Part shown: positions 9,458 through 18,105 of the stretch, piece by piece
Position numbering within the stretch: position 1 is the stretch's first letter
How the letters are laid out: each line of letters starts with the position of its first letter
Assembly (NCBI RefSeq): GCF_003634455.1
Contig: NZ_RBLC01000001.1
Location: forward strand, 620,001 to 684,000
Length of the DNA stretch: 64,000 nucleotides
Reading direction: 5' to 3'
Origin: Flavobacterium endophyticum
Lineage (GTDB): Bacteria; Bacteroidota; Bacteroidia; Flavobacteriales; Flavobacteriaceae
Program-made: the position numbers and the translations under genes
The notes under the pieces: generated by a model
What the model saw: only the letters and a program-made list of their open reading frames with translations
Databases searched by the model: none
Told to the model about the DNA's origin: nothing

Positions 9458-10290
9458 CTTAAACGAATCTGAGCATTTAATCGAAGTAATAAATCTTTAG
9501 CCGTTTTTGTCTCGTATTCTTTCTTGCGATATTTTGTTATTGGCTGAATTCCTCTAATTACATTCGTAATAAACAATTCATCCGCTTTTTGCAAGTCAAA
9601 AGGAGAAATTGGCGTTTCTTCCACCTCAATTGTTTCTATCTTTTTTGCGAGTGTCAAAATTTGTTTGCGCATCACGCCATTCAGGCAGCCTTCAGAAATT
9701 GGAGGCGTAATCAATTTATTACCCATGAGCATAAAAAGATTTCCGTTTAATGCTTCGATTACGTTTTTATCATCATTGATTAGAAGACAGTTGTCATAGC
9801 CATTTTCATCAGCAAAAATACTTCCCGTCACGTTTATCATCCTATTTGACGACTTTGTGGTTGAAAGCAAGTGTTTTGCCACAACAAAATCTTTATAAAG
9901 CTCTACTTCATACTCCTCTTTTTCAATACGATAAACGGAATTTTCGAGAGGCTGTACGGTAACCAAAAAGGAAACATTATTATCTTTTGGAAGATAAAAT
10001 CCTCCTTCGTTTCTATATACAGAAATTCTAGCTCTTGAAGAAGCTGAAAGATTTTCAGCAGTTGCCAGCGAAAGAAGCTGTTCCTCAAAATATTCCATCG
10101 TAAAATTCATCGGAATTTCCATCCTAACGATACGCATGGCAGACATCAGCCTAAAATAATGATCTTCAAGGAAAAGAATTTTTCCATCTAAAATTTTTAC
10201 CGTTTCAAAAACAGAGTCCCCATATAAGAATCCTCTGTTACCTATCAATAAATTTGCTTCTGACGTAATGTTTCCGTTGAAATTGATCAT
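9454..10290 (-). CDS. Class IV aminotransferase (PabC/IlvE-like, PLP-dependent)
   Basis: 278 aa. FLYGDSVFETVKILDGKILFLEDHYFRL is the typical N-terminus of class IV aminotransferases and aminodeoxychorismate lyases. The PLP lysine is expected in the HLLSTTKSSNR segment, and the phosphate-binding part in EALNGNLFMLMGNKLITPPISEGCLNGVMR. It could be an aminodeoxychorismate lyase for folate synthesis or a branched-chain aminotransferase; the sequence alone does not decide. The start codon abuts the T-run of the upstream gene's terminator. Confidence 0.88.
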   Translation of the reverse strand: MINFNGNITSEANLLIGNRGFLYGDSVFETVKILDGKILFLEDHYFRLMSAMRIVRMEIPMNFTMEYFEEQLLSLATAENLSASSRARISVYRNEGGFYLPKDNNVSFLVTVQPLENSVYRIEKEEYEVELYKDFVVAKHLLSTTKSSNRMINVTGSIFADENGYDNCLLINDDKNVIEALNGNLFMLMGNKLITPPISEGCLNGVMRKQILTLAKKIETIEVEETPISPFDLQKADELFITNVIRGIQPITKYRKKEYETKTAKDLLLRLNAQIRLS

Positions 10291-10319
10291 AAAAAAAGCC
10301 CTGAAATTAAATCAGGGCA
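10291..10319 (-). terminator. Intrinsic terminator of the START-like gene
   Basis: Read on the minus strand, GCCCTGAT-TTAA-TTTCAGGGC forms a hairpin followed by seven T. The T-run ends directly at the start codon of the aminotransferase gene at 10290. Confidence 0.8.
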
Positions 10320-10346
10320 AATATAAGTCTTAAAAACAGAATTACA

Positions 10347-10739
10347 CTATACAGATCCTATTACGTGCTTCAAATCCGAAATTTGGTTTTCCCACAATTG
10401 TGTAGATTCTTCTACTTCGTCTTTTTCGGCAAAATCAACTACCATCAGAGAAACATCTTTAGTGATTTCATCAACAAGGATTCGCAATTCAAAAAAATAC
10501 TCCCCATCTTGGCCATTTTCGTCAATCCAACGAAATTTCACTTTCTCTCCTGTTTTTTTTGAAGCCAATCTGGCTTTCTCTTCTGCATCATCCCATATGA
10601 ACGTAAAAAACTCCCCTCGAGAATTAACATTATCAGCAAACCATTCTGACAATCCAGAAGGTGTTGATATATACTGATATAGCAATTGCGGTGAAGAATT
10701 TAGAGGAAATTCTAATTCATATCGTACTTTATTTTCCAT
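10347..10739 (-). CDS. START-like (SRPBCC/AHSA1-type) domain protein
   Basis: 130 aa. It begins KVRYELEFPLNSSPQLLYQYISTPSGLSEWFADNV, the classic first strand and helix of the SRPBCC/START helix-grip fold, followed by alternating strands and a C-terminal helix (STQLWENQISDLKHVIGSV). This is a conserved Bacteroidota START-like family; the ligand and partner are unknown. A terminator follows 28 bp after the stop. Confidence 0.87.
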   Translation of the reverse strand: MENKVRYELEFPLNSSPQLLYQYISTPSGLSEWFADNVNSRGEFFTFIWDDAEEKARLASKKTGEKVKFRWIDENGQDGEYFFELRILVDEITKDVSLMVVDFAEKDEVEESTQLWENQISDLKHVIGSV

Positions 10740-10824
10740 AGGGCATCGTTATTTTTTTGGAAATATATAGAATAAAATCAAATTAACGATGATTTAAAAA
10801 TTATTTTTTTTTGCTGATTTATAT

Positions 10825-10854
10825 TTGCAACCTGTAAATTTAATTTTATATTTG
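10825..10854 (+). promoter_or_regulatory. Consensus Bacteroidetes promoter for tRNA-Met
   Basis: TTG at 10825-10827, a 19-bp spacer and TATATTTG at 10847-10854 match the -33/-7 consensus exactly, about 35 bp before the mature tRNA 5' end. Confidence 0.85.
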
Positions 10855-10888
10855 CACCCGCATTCGACAAGGATGCATGACCTAAAAT

Positions 10889-10962
10889 GGCGAGGTAGCT
10901 CAGTTGGTTAGAGCGCAGGATTCATAACCCTGAGGTCACGGGTTCAACTCCCGTCCTCGCTA
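10889..10962 (+). tRNA. tRNA-Met (anticodon CAT)
   Basis: A full cloverleaf can be drawn: acceptor GGCGAGG / CCTCGCT with a terminal G-U pair, D-stem GCTC/GAGC, anticodon loop TTCATAA, and T-arm ACGGG-TTCAACT-CCCGT. CCA is not encoded. A CAT anticodon could also belong to a lysidine-modified tRNA-Ile; the body looks like an elongator tRNA-Met. The accessory region starts directly after this gene, and tRNA 3' ends are common integration targets. Confidence 0.93.
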
Positions 10963-11004
10963 CTTAGTAAAAATGCTATATTTTTCAGCATTAAAAACAT
11001 GTTC

Positions 11005-11031
11005 AAGCCCACTTAAAAAGTGGGCTTTTTT
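11005..11031 (+). terminator. Intrinsic terminator after tRNA-Met
   Basis: AAGCCCACTT-AAAA-AGTGGGCTT followed by T-rich sequence, about 43 bp after the tRNA. Confidence 0.85.
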
Positions 11032-11049
11032 ATTGATTAACAACAATTT

Positions 11050-11300
11050 ACCGTGTTCAAAAAAAAATTAAGGTTCTCAATAGGCAAAAAAGTCATCTTT
11101 TTTTAAAAATATCATAAAGCACTGATTATCTGATAATTAAAAGTGTTCAAACTCTCATTCAGGCCTAAAAAACGCAAATAACTAAATATCAATAAGTTAA
11201 GGTGTTCAAAATCTCGTTCCCATATTAAAAATTACAAATCGAGCGTCTGAGAGTTGAACTTTTTTTAAAATCACATAAATTATTGATTATCAGAGCCAAT
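11050..11300. repeat. Imperfect repeat units, candidate attachment-site scars (left end)
   Basis: Three imperfect units can be seen. Each contains a GTTCAAA-n-TCTC-type segment, an A-rich stretch and an end resembling TGATTATC(A/T)GA; these ends occur near 11122-11134 and 11283-11293. The third unit carries TCTGAGAGTTGAAC at 11246-11259. The same 14-mer recurs at 29199-29212 with similar flanks (AAGGTG, TCTC(A/G)TTC, ...CAAATC before; a TATTnnTnATNATCAGA-like end after). GAGTTGAAC is also the complement of the T-loop of the adjacent tRNA-Met. Confidence 0.5.
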
Positions 11301-11316
11301 ACTAACTAAATGTTCG

Positions 11317-11460
11317 GCTATAAAACCACAGAAGCGCTTTTTCTTCGCTGATGAATCAATTTCTGAGTATATAGAAAATTTTTACAATGTCCGGAGAAGG
11401 CATTCCGTCCTTGGAAATCTGACAATAAAAGAATTTCAAAATCAGTGCAAACTCGCATGA
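11317..11460 (+). pseudogene. IS3-family transposase C-terminal remnant
   Basis: The plus-strand frame ending at TGA 11458-11460 encodes SEYIENFYNVRRRHSVLGNL followed by a short tail. This matches the conserved end of IS3-family OrfB transposases (EYIE-FYN-RRRHSALGYL). Only about the last 45 codons remain; there is no DDE core, no start codon and no recognisable terminal inverted repeats. It marks an old insertion at the edge of the accessory region. Confidence 0.75.
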
Positions 11461-11808
11461 CGCGAAAAGGAGATATGGGCAACAAAACCGATTTGCAAAG
11501 CAAATATCAATACTATGAATACTGATTGAGATCGATAAAGTAATGCCAAAGTTGCATTTCCACTAAAGGTTTATTTCGGATAGTAACTGAAACTAATTTT
11601 TCTATTCATTAGTGAGCTTACAGAGACTAAATTTTCTTTTGCTCCCTTTTTTGCCTCAAAAAGGGAGAAACTGATTACCAAAACTACCCCATACTCATCC
11701 TGCATGGAATTGAAACTGCTAATCTTGTAAATATTGCGGATTATTTCGTAAAACATTAAAACTTTTGGCCTCTTAACTTGGTACAGTTTAGAAAGCAGGC
11801 CAATAGCA
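11461..11808. other. Gene-poor spacer between the IS3 remnant and the 744-aa gene
   Basis: 348 bp with no convincing complete gene. On the minus strand a frame ending at 11571 encodes a plausible-looking peptide tail with SFSLFEAKKGAKENLVSVS, but nothing upstream supports a gene, so it may be the end of a lost one. I see no clear promoter. Confidence 0.5.
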
Positions 11809-14043
11809 ATGATTGGACGCATAATAACCTTTATAATAGAAACTATGACAATTCCTGTTACAGCATGGACTGCAACGGTCCAGGAAGATATAGAAGCCAG
11901 CGAATCCATTTTTGAGATGGTCCTGCAAGAATATAGTCTTAGGATATATAATACTGGCGATACCTTATGGCTGGTAGCGGCATGGCCAGAAGCAGGGAGC
12001 ATTGCCTTCAGGCTTGCCTTCGGCATGAACAGCAATTTTGACAAGGCGACTGTAAGCGAGGCAGACGGCGCAGTGCTGATAACCGCCTCGACAAGATTGG
12101 GAGATTACAGGATAGTCCTCTCGCTGCCCGAAAGCCCTGACGCCATCTTTCGGTACACCACTACATTCCGTGCTAGACTGCAGCTTCTTATCCCTTTCTG
12201 GCCGCGGGATATTGTGCCGCTCACAAAGTACGGGCGTACGGAAAATACCGCCGGCATAATCCATGCCCACCAGGCAGGAACAAGATCGGGACAGATATTC
12301 TTTAGCATGACTTGGCCAAAGGCAGGCTCCGTCCTCTATTTCCAGAACCTGACCGCAATGTCGCCATACTGCGAAGCGACGGAGGTATCCCTGGCTGAAA
12401 CCGTCGGCGGAAGCTGGCCAGAAATAGGCTTCCAGTTCCCGGTTAATCCTGAAAAGGCGCTTCCCGCGGATAAAGAATTTGTTATCTCCGATGCATTCGT
12501 GCTGCTTGGAAAAAACATTCCATCCAAGGACTGCGATATCGCCGCACAATTTCTAGACTATCTCGCAGCGATCTACCTATTGCTGCCGAAGCCCGATACC
12601 GAATATCACGACTGGCCCTCTATTGCGGAAAAAGTCTTGGATGACCTTCATATCAATAAGGGCTGCTGGACACAGACTAATGGCAGTCCATACCTGAATG
12701 CGTACGTCGGAGATTATGCCACGCCTTCTGAAATAATGGTACAGCTTGCCGTGCTGCTGCCGCTCCAGGAGTATCTGGCATGGTCAGGAACCCGTCACCA
12801 GGCTTTTGATGATCTCAACAGCGGGCTGAAAGATTTCTATAACGATAAGATCGGTACGATCGTAAGGTGGCATCCCGCCCTTGAAGATGATCTTGACAAA
12901 TCAGAGGAACAGAAGCGTGAGATGGTGATGGACTCCTGGTACCTCCACCATCCGCTATTAAATCTTTCCAGAATGGCACTCCGAGGAAGCAAGACAGCAA
13001 AGGCTATATTCCTTGATTCGATAGATTATGCAATTAAGGTGGCCCGCCATTTCAATTATGAATGGCCTGTCTTCTATAAGATGACGACCCTGGAGGTCCT
13101 GAAAGCCGAAACATCGCCCGGAAATGGCGGTGAGAAGGACGTACCCGGATCCTATGCCCATATCATGCTGATGGCATATAAGCTGACCGGCGAAAAGCGG
13201 TTTCTCAGGGAGGCGGACAAAGCGCTCAAGAGCTTGGAAGGGCTCACGTTTGACATCTTTTATCAGGCAAACAATACGGCCTTTGCAGCAGGTGCGCTAG
13301 CAGAGCTGTATAAGGAAACCGGCAAGCCAAGATATCTTGAGCTGAGCTACTGCTGTCTTGCCGGCATATTCAAGAACTGCCAGATATGGGACTGTAATTA
13401 TGGCCATGCAAAAAACTTTCCGAACTTTTTTTCCGTTTTTCCACTAAACGACGCGCCCTACACGGCTGCTTATGAAGAATTGGAGGTCTTCGCAGCACTC
13501 CACCATTATCTGGAGGTCATTGCGGGAATAGATATCCTGCCCTCGCTAAAAATACTGATCCCAGAATTTATCAAGTATGCTTCAGGCAGGCTCGCATTTT
13601 ATTATCCGCCCCTGCTCCCCGAAGAAATGATTGCGGAAGAAATAAAGACCGGGGAGATCAAGAAGGACCTGTGGATTCCTTTGGAAGACATCCACGACGG
13701 CTGGGAAAAAAGCGGCGAGGTCGGCCAGGAGGTATATGGCGCGGGACTAGCATTCGGAATCATACCTAGGCACTACTTCAGGCTTGAAAGTGTCGATGCA
13801 CTCATTTTTGTAGATTATCCGGTTACTGATTTCAGGTCGGGCAAAAAGTCGGCCACATTCCATATCGAAGGATCACCTCAGCTCAGGGCACACATGAAGC
13901 TTTTGGGCATCCCCAAATCAGTTCTGGCAAAAATAAAGGTTGAGCAAAAAGACAAGGGCATATACAGAAACGTGAAATTATCATCGGGCCAATTTGATTT
14001 GGCAGGAAGCGGAATGGTAAGGATAACTTGGGCCGCCTATTAG
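11809..14043 (+). CDS. Unrecognised 744-aa protein, probable alpha/alpha-toroid (six-hairpin glycosidase-like)
   Basis: I do not recognise the family with confidence. There is no signal peptide. Residues 1-250 are mainly beta, with repeated VAAWPEAGSIAFRLAFG-like strands. From about residue 250 there are repeated helical hairpins of the type YKLTGEKRFLREADKALKSL and YKETGKPRYLELSYCCLAGIF, typical of (alpha/alpha)6 barrels in glycoside hydrolases, epimerases and lyases. Acid and Trp/His-rich loops (DSWYLHHPLLN, IWDCNYGHAKNFPNF, EDIHDGWEKSG) could form an active site. An alternative start is the ATG at 11845. G+C and codon use look richer than in the core genes, suggesting transfer. Confidence 0.8.
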   Translation: MIGRIITFIIETMTIPVTAWTATVQEDIEASESIFEMVLQEYSLRIYNTGDTLWLVAAWPEAGSIAFRLAFGMNSNFDKATVSEADGAVLITASTRLGDYRIVLSLPESPDAIFRYTTTFRARLQLLIPFWPRDIVPLTKYGRTENTAGIIHAHQAGTRSGQIFFSMTWPKAGSVLYFQNLTAMSPYCEATEVSLAETVGGSWPEIGFQFPVNPEKALPADKEFVISDAFVLLGKNIPSKDCDIAAQFLDYLAAIYLLLPKPDTEYHDWPSIAEKVLDDLHINKGCWTQTNGSPYLNAYVGDYATPSEIMVQLAVLLPLQEYLAWSGTRHQAFDDLNSGLKDFYNDKIGTIVRWHPALEDDLDKSEEQKREMVMDSWYLHHPLLNLSRMALRGSKTAKAIFLDSIDYAIKVARHFNYEWPVFYKMTTLEVLKAETSPGNGGEKDVPGSYAHIMLMAYKLTGEKRFLREADKALKSLEGLTFDIFYQANNTAFAAGALAELYKETGKPRYLELSYCCLAGIFKNCQIWDCNYGHAKNFPNFFSVFPLNDAPYTAAYEELEVFAALHHYLEVIAGIDILPSLKILIPEFIKYASGRLAFYYPPLLPEEMIAEEIKTGEIKKDLWIPLEDIHDGWEKSGEVGQEVYGAGLAFGIIPRHYFRLESVDALIFVDYPVTDFRSGKKSATFHIEGSPQLRAHMKLLGIPKSVLAKIKVEQKDKGIYRNVKLSSGQFDLAGSGMVRITWAAY

Positions 14044-14176
14044 GGAAATTATATCGATACTGCAAAAGGTCTCTCTTTATCCAACGGTCATAGGGATAAT
14101 TTGAACTAAATCATACTGCTGATTGTTCTCCTAAGTAGGTTGATCAATTAAATACGCGAATCTTAAATATTACAAC

Positions 14177-14655
14177 ATGAAAAGCCAAACCAATGAAAAA
14201 ATGCCGAACGGGCATTTACACTAGCTTTTCGTAGACGAGCTGAAAGATATTTAGATGCAGAAAAGCAATTGCTTAAGGACTCAAAAAATGGCCGATAGTG
14301 CTATTAGCCCTACTTAAAAGACACTTCTTGATGCACCGAACTGAAACTAGGGAACAGATCGAGCGATTGAAACAATTGTTTGAAGGGCTGTGACTGACTG
14401 CTAGAAGCAAAAAATGCATGGCCATGGAAGGACTATTGTTGGAAGCTGAGGAAACCACCGAAGAATTTGAGGGCGACCTGCTCTCGATGCCACCCTGATT
14501 TTAGCAGCGCAGAAGGTAAGGTCGATTATTACGAGATTGCAAGTCATGGCTGCTTGACCACCTATCCGTCGCTTATGGAGTATACTAAAGCAAAAGAACT
14601 GCTAGGAATGACTCTTGAATATGAAAAGGAGACAGATCTGAAACTTACCGGTCAT
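14177..14655 (+). pseudogene. Decayed DUF892 (YciE/YciF-type) ferritin-like gene
   Basis: Pieces in different frames match the intact paralogue at 18106: FVDELKDI and DAEKQLLKD near 14225-14280, AMEGLLLEAEE near 14420-14450, and VDYYEIASHGCLTTYPSLME near 14520-14580, followed by LLGMTLEYEKETDLKLT. Several frameshifts and in-frame stops separate them, so no functional protein can be made. The 3' end runs into the end of the convergent Gfo/Idh/MocA gene. DUF892 proteins are ferritin-like four-helix bundles associated with stress. Confidence 0.85.
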
Positions 14656-15785
14656 TATCCCTTATCAGCTAAGACAGCTACTTTCAGGCTTTCATATGCA
14701 TCTCGGGCAGTTACAGTGAGCTTATGGTCAGGGTTTTCTATTTTTGAAATTAAATCTTTAAGAATTCCCTGCAAGCATTTGCCATACACTTCAGATTTTG
14801 TCTGCTTGATCTCGAAACTGCCTGTTACCATTTCATCGACATTGTATTCGATGCCTCCTATACTTGTTACTATTTTCTTTTCGGCAAAATAGGTGCCCCA
14901 GCCTTCCGGACGCGACACATCATTGAGATCGCTAATTGGAACCGCTTTTTCTATTACAAACCCTGGAAGTGTGCCTAGTGCATCTTTACTATTTTTATTA
15001 ACTAGCGCCTCAATGCGTCCCTTCATCGGTATCCATCCCTCGATTTCCACCTTTGCGAGGTCATAGACAAGGCGCATGGTAGTTCTTTCAAAAAATCCAG
15101 GACCGGAAAACGAGTGATAGTGGCTGGCTATAAGCCCCCCATCATATAAGACCAGAGCAGAAACCTGATCTTCCTGCCCTCCATTTCTATTGTGCGAGCA
15201 TCCGTAAACCTTGCTGAATTTCTGATCGGTCAGGGCGTTGATAATGTCGAAAAAATGGACGCCATGCTCAATAAAGATTCCGCCTGAAAGCTCTTTTTCC
15301 CAGAACCAGTGGTCTGCAGGCAAAGATTCGTCCTGCGCATAATTGCTTATTTCCGCATGCCTAAGCTTGCCGAGCGCCTTCTTGCCATTTAGCGCGACCA
15401 GAGCCCTAATTATCGGATTGTAGCGAAGCATGTGGTTAACCATGATTATCTTTCCAGTTTCCTCCTGTACCTGCAGCAGCTTCGCTGCGCTTTCGATATT
15501 TAACGCAATTGGTTTTTCAAGCAGCACATGCTTTCCTGCCCGCATGGACTCGCAAGCCATCTCAACATGAAATGCGGGCACAGTAGCAATGCTGACAATA
15601 TCAATCTCACGATCTGCTATAAGGTCTTTCCAGTTTTCATAGTGGGTCACACCGTCTGATTCTTCGTCTGCAAAATTTCGATCGGAAATTGCCGATACTT
15701 CTATACGTTGCTGCATGCGCCACCAATGGTGCAGAAATTTACCAAAGCCCCCGTATCCAATAATCCCGATCTTATATGTCTTCAT
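14655..15785 (-). CDS. Gfo/Idh/MocA family oxidoreductase
   Basis: 376 aa, family length. The N-terminal Rossmann fold starts KIGIIGYGGFGKF, and the EKP motif (KHVLLEKPIAL, about residue 96) contains the conserved catalytic lysine. The C-terminal alpha/beta domain has GGIFIEHGVHFFDII, with the conserved His. These enzymes are NAD(P)-dependent sugar or polyol dehydrogenases; the substrate is not predictable here. The stop lies at the 3' end of the DUF892 pseudogene, suggesting a rearranged junction. Base composition resembles the neighbouring island genes. Confidence 0.9.
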   Translation of the reverse strand: MKTYKIGIIGYGGFGKFLHHWWRMQQRIEVSAISDRNFADEESDGVTHYENWKDLIADREIDIVSIATVPAFHVEMACESMRAGKHVLLEKPIALNIESAAKLLQVQEETGKIIMVNHMLRYNPIIRALVALNGKKALGKLRHAEISNYAQDESLPADHWFWEKELSGGIFIEHGVHFFDIINALTDQKFSKVYGCSHNRNGGQEDQVSALVLYDGGLIASHYHSFSGPGFFERTTMRLVYDLAKVEIEGWIPMKGRIEALVNKNSKDALGTLPGFVIEKAVPISDLNDVSRPEGWGTYFAEKKIVTSIGGIEYNVDEMVTGSFEIKQTKSEVYGKCLQGILKDLISKIENPDHKLTVTARDAYESLKVAVLADKG

Positions 15786-16240
15786 TTTTATAGCGCTATT
15801 TAGTTTAAAGCCATGTAATGGTGTTGCCTGCCCTTTTGCAAACCAGCAGAGCCGAGGCCGCGTCTGAATCGTTTTTCGCTTCTGGTTCCTGTCTGCAAGA
15901 AGATAAGAAGCCGCTGCCGATCGCTGCCGTCAGCTAGAAGATGTAGATCAAACGCCATAGTTGTTTTTTAGTATATAAAAATAGTCCTTTCCTTTTATGG
16001 CATATTACAAAATAACGCGCACAATTTACATGTCAGGCCTTTTTTCTCGCTAGAGATCCATCCATAATTTTTGCTAGATTCGATAAGCTTGCCATTGCTA
16101 TTTAATTAAGGTTAGACGAGATAAAACATAACCCCTAACGAAAAGCATGGTCATGGTCATGAATTTTCACATAAGTAGATTTGCTCTTGGTAGCTTTATT
16201 TTCCTAAAGGAACTGAAAACTATGCTAAATGATGCTTTTG
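15786..16240. other. Intergenic region upstream of the Gfo/Idh/MocA gene
   Basis: 455 bp without a supported gene. The left half is G+C-rich and includes a 52-codon minus-strand frame (15800-15958) with no recognisable product. The right half is AT-rich and probably holds promoters for the Gfo/Idh/MocA gene, but no consensus element is clear. Confidence 0.5.
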
Positions 16241-16996
16241 CTAGATAAACTGTTTAAGTGGACGTACTTGCATACTGACAACATCACATCCTTTTGATCT
16301 TGTCAAGCAGAAGAGAATGGACTCCGCAATATCTGAAGCATTTAGCATTTCCTTCGCGGCTACTTTGTCCTGCTTTTCTATACTGGTGCCGGGCTGCATA
16401 TCGGTATTTACTGCACCTGGTTCGATTAGCGTGACTTTGATATCATGTGGGTTGACTTCTTTTCGCAGTGCGGCTGTAAATCCCTGTATTCCTGATTTAG
16501 TCGCTACATAGACACTGCTGCCCGTCTCGCGGATTTCTGCACTCATGGATCCTACATTGACTATATGCCCGTTTTTTTTTGCCTTCATTCTTTTGATGGC
16601 GGCATTAGTACAGGCAATGTAGGACAGAAGGTTGGTATTTACTATATAGCTCCATTTTTCATAATTTCCCTCTCCGGCACTTTCTGCCGCCAGGCCAGCA
16701 TTATTTATCAATATATCTATGTCTCCGAATTCGGATTCTAGTGCCCGAAAGACTTCTTCTACGCCCTGCTCTGAAGAAAGGTCAGAAGTGATGCCCGAGA
16801 GCAATGCATCGGGATACTTGGTCTTTGCATCCCCTATCGTCTCGTCAAGCTGCTCTTGGTGGCGGCCTGTGATAAAAATTTTTGCTCCTAGCCCCGCAAG
16901 AAGATGGGCAGTAGACCTGCCTATTCCTGTAGTTCCACCGGTTATCAGGATAATCCTGCCTGCAATCGTTCCGTTAAAGTTATTTTTCTCGTCCAT
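16241..16996 (-). CDS. Short-chain dehydrogenase/reductase (SDR)
   Basis: 251 aa, classical SDR length. The cofactor motif TGGTTGIG is at residues 19-26, NNAG follows (IDILINNAGLA), the catalytic Ser is in VGSMSAE, and the YxxxK pair is in VYVATKSG. The region after PGAVNTDM is typical of classical SDRs. It is an NAD(P)-dependent oxidoreductase of unknown substrate. Start ATG at 16996; no start within 200 bp upstream looks better. Part of the stress-type gene group on the island. Confidence 0.93.
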   Translation of the reverse strand: MDEKNNFNGTIAGRIILITGGTTGIGRSTAHLLAGLGAKIFITGRHQEQLDETIGDAKTKYPDALLSGITSDLSSEQGVEEVFRALESEFGDIDILINNAGLAAESAGEGNYEKWSYIVNTNLLSYIACTNAAIKRMKAKKNGHIVNVGSMSAEIRETGSSVYVATKSGIQGFTAALRKEVNPHDIKVTLIEPGAVNTDMQPGTSIEKQDKVAAKEMLNASDIAESILFCLTRSKGCDVVSMQVRPLKQFI

Positions 16997-17046
16997 AAAT
17001 TTATTTTATCTACAATCCACATGCTGAGGATCTACTATCCAGCCTT

Positions 17047-17265
17047 TTACTCTGACGCAGCAGAATCGGCCTGTTTCATAGTATTTGTATGTTGGTTCAT
17101 GGTATCCTGCGTACCGCTGCTGAGAGTTCCCTCGCGGGTAGGAGTTTTTTCGGTAGCTGAGGCGTCCACTGCATCGCGATTGGTATTATTGTCCCTGCAT
17201 GAAAATATCATGAACATGCAGGCAGCTAAAATCACTATGAAAATATAAGTGTCGATCTTTTTCAT
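17047..17265 (-). CDS. Small Ser/Thr-rich lipoprotein, paralogue of 22868-23110
   Basis: 72 aa. A short basic start and hydrophobic segment lead to a lipobox ending in Cys (MIFSC, about residue 23), followed by RDNNTNRD and a polar, disordered tail. The lipobox and RDNxxTNRD segment are shared with the lipoprotein at 22868. It is probably exported and lipid-anchored; the function is unknown. The start is 3 bp downstream of the DUF4142 stop on the same strand, so the two are likely co-transcribed. Confidence 0.7.
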   Translation of the reverse strand: MKKIDTYIFIVILAACMFMIFSCRDNNTNRDAVDASATEKTPTREGTLSSGTQDTMNQHTNTMKQADSAASE

Positions 17266-17268
17266 GTC

Positions 17269-17862
17269 CTATTTTTTAGCACCTATTATGGCTTTCAGGC
17301 TTTTTGCATGTTCCAGATGTCCTGTCAACGTAGGTATTTTGCCAGAAGCCCATGCCCTTATTTCTTCGTCGGATGCACCTTCCGCCGCTTTTTCCATCTT
17401 GTCGATCGCCTTTTGATGTCCATCAACCATCATTTCTGCAAATTTCCTGTCAAAATCTAAACCAGCTTTCTCATCGAGCTCCTCATACATTTTTTGTCCG
17501 TCTTCTGTCAGGGTACCGGGCAAAGAGATATTCTTTAGCTGGGCGAGCTTTTTTACTTCAGCTGAAGATTTCATATGGTCTTCTTCCAACATCTTGCCAA
17601 ACGCCTTGACATCTGGATCGCTGCTTTTTTGCTGGGCAAGCTTTCCAATCTCAATTTCTTGAAGGTCTGTCGCTGCTGCCTCAACCAAGTACTGCGCATC
17701 GTCTTCCGCGTTTTTGATACCATCAGATTTACTTCCATTTTCTTCTTGGGCTACTTCTTCCATTTCTGCCGACTTGTTTTCATTTTTGCATGACATAGCT
17801 GCAAGAACGAGTAGCAGGATCAGGCTTCCAAATAGCTTTTTGATAACGATGTTATTTTTCAT
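17269..17862 (-). CDS. DUF4142 lipoprotein (ferritin-like helical bundle)
   Basis: 197 aa. The signal peptide ends in a lipobox (VLAAMSC, Cys about 25). After an acidic linker, the DUF4142 domain covers about residues 55-190, with DLQEIEIGKLAQQKSSDPDVKAFGKMLEEDHMKS and a second helical pair around MVDGHQKAIDKMEKAA. The conserved His/Glu positions suggest a ferritin-like bundle. DUF4142 proteins are exported and often occur in stress islands. A small lipoprotein gene follows after 3 bp. A weak sigma-54-like sequence (GG, 10 bp, GT instead of GC) lies upstream at 17926-17941 on the minus strand. Confidence 0.92.
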   Translation of the reverse strand: MKNNIVIKKLFGSLILLLVLAAMSCKNENKSAEMEEVAQEENGSKSDGIKNAEDDAQYLVEAAATDLQEIEIGKLAQQKSSDPDVKAFGKMLEEDHMKSSAEVKKLAQLKNISLPGTLTEDGQKMYEELDEKAGLDFDRKFAEMMVDGHQKAIDKMEKAAEGASDEEIRAWASGKIPTLTGHLEHAKSLKAIIGAKK

Positions 17863-18105
17863 AACCTTTTTTTTAGTTAGTAATTATATCTGGTTAAAAT
17901 TACAGATTAATAGAGCACAGGATTTTACAAGATATGGTCCTAATATTATAATATTGTTTAGGATGATGCTGCTAAAACAAGCTCGGATATGTAAAGATCT
18001 GCAAGCGATGTCACGACCGAAAAATGTAATAATTCCGTAAAATACTATAATAAGGGTGCCAGAATAAAAAACTAGCTTTGATTGCCTAACACAAAAAAAT
18101 ATACT

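Noticed and set aside
11571..12044. 157-codon minus-strand open frame ending at 11571
   Set aside because: Most of it lies antisense to the 744-aa gene, and the composition is not gene-like before position 11800. Only its last 50 codons could be a remnant.
11965..12549. 194-codon minus-strand open frame
   Set aside because: Antisense to the 744-aa gene; Cys/Arg-rich shadow without family features.
15800..15958. 52-codon minus-strand frame upstream of the Gfo/Idh/MocA gene
   Set aside because: Arg-rich composition without a recognisable pattern; probably chance in G+C-rich DNA.
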